NCBI GenBank assembly: GCA_946811185.2
Contig: OX328102.1
Coordinates: 12,525,194 to 12,589,193 of the forward strand
From: Hippopus hippopus
Taxonomy: Eukaryota > Mollusca > Bivalvia > Cardiida > Cardiidae
Length of the DNA: 64,000 bases
Direction: 5' to 3'
Shown: in pieces, positions 63,811-64,000 of the stretch
Numbering within the stretch: the stretch's first letter is position 1
Layout: every line of letters begins with the position of its first letter
Position numbers and translations under genes: made by a program
Notes under the pieces: model-generated
Databases searched by the model: none
Told to the model about the DNA's origin: nothing
What the model saw: only the letters and a program-made list of their open reading frames with translations

Positions 63811-64000
63811 AACCCTTTACCACACAATCCGGAGTTTTAACAACCCTGAGAAGTAGGCCTTTTGAAAACATTGTGGGGAAAAAGAGAAAATGCTGGTAAC
63901 TAGCATTTTCTCCTTTTCCCACAATGTTTTCTAGACTATCTGATTCAAATCCCATCATTTGTGCCATATAATTTTGTCGTCTGCAAGTGCTTTCAAATTG
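63809..64000 (+). repeat. Pal-MITE (A+B), cut by window end
   Basis: TTAA 63809-63812; core gctggtaactagcattttct; arm B continues past 64000. Confidence 0.88.

Overview
The window looks like nuclear DNA of a bivalve mollusc, probably a heterodont clam or mussel. This is inferred from AT-rich, intron-rich DNA, split genes with animal-type GT-AG introns, pearl/HINE-like minisatellite transposons, tRNA-derived SINEs and a very dense load of MITEs. There are no operons, prokaryotic genes or CRISPR arrays. Most short open frames here are translations of repeats.

Three host genes can be followed exon by exon with phase-consistent splice joints. (1) Plus strand, 1179-15705: the 3' part of a NimA-related (NEK-like) protein kinase, eight exons from the HRD catalytic loop to a stop codon; its 5' part lies left of the window. 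(2) Minus strand, 26216-19880: the last four exons of mitochondrial ribosomal protein mL42 (MRPL42); the first exon was not found. (3) Plus strand, about 31711 or 45128 to 61254: the N-terminal beta-propeller half of acylaminoacyl-peptidase (APEH), eight firm exons plus a possible tiny first exon (ATG ACG) at 31711-31716. The serine hydrolase half lies right of the window.

Introns and intergenic DNA are mosaics of mobile elements. The dominant one is a 200-240 bp TTAA-flanked MITE with a central 60-70 bp near-perfect palindrome, called Pal-MITE here. I count roughly 80 full or partial copies, about one every 0.8 kb. It exists in hetero (arm A + arm B) and homo (A+A, B+B) forms and often forms chains sharing one TTAA. 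Other families are a GAGCCATGCTCTG-ended MITE (about 10 copies), GTAGATC palindromes, several pearl/HINE-like elements with internal 155-166 bp tandem arrays and a shared CTTGTT end, at least four tRNA-like SINEs, LINE fragments, two decayed mariners, and a near-intact Tc1-like transposon at 51383-52921 with perfect 40 bp inverted repeats and one in-frame stop.

Layout: 1-15.7 kb NEK exons in MITE-rich introns; 15.8-26.3 kb MITE clusters, HINE pieces, the MRPL42 gene and a mariner relic; 26.5-31.3 kb LINE relic, a TIR-bounded unit with a 112-codon ORF and other element ends; 31.3-33.7 kb a repeat-poor island that may hold the APEH promoter; 33.7-45.1 kb repeats, possibly the first APEH intron; 45.1-61.3 kb APEH exons among large HINE and Tc1 insertions; 61.5-64 kb a chimeric HINE array, a SINE and MITEs.
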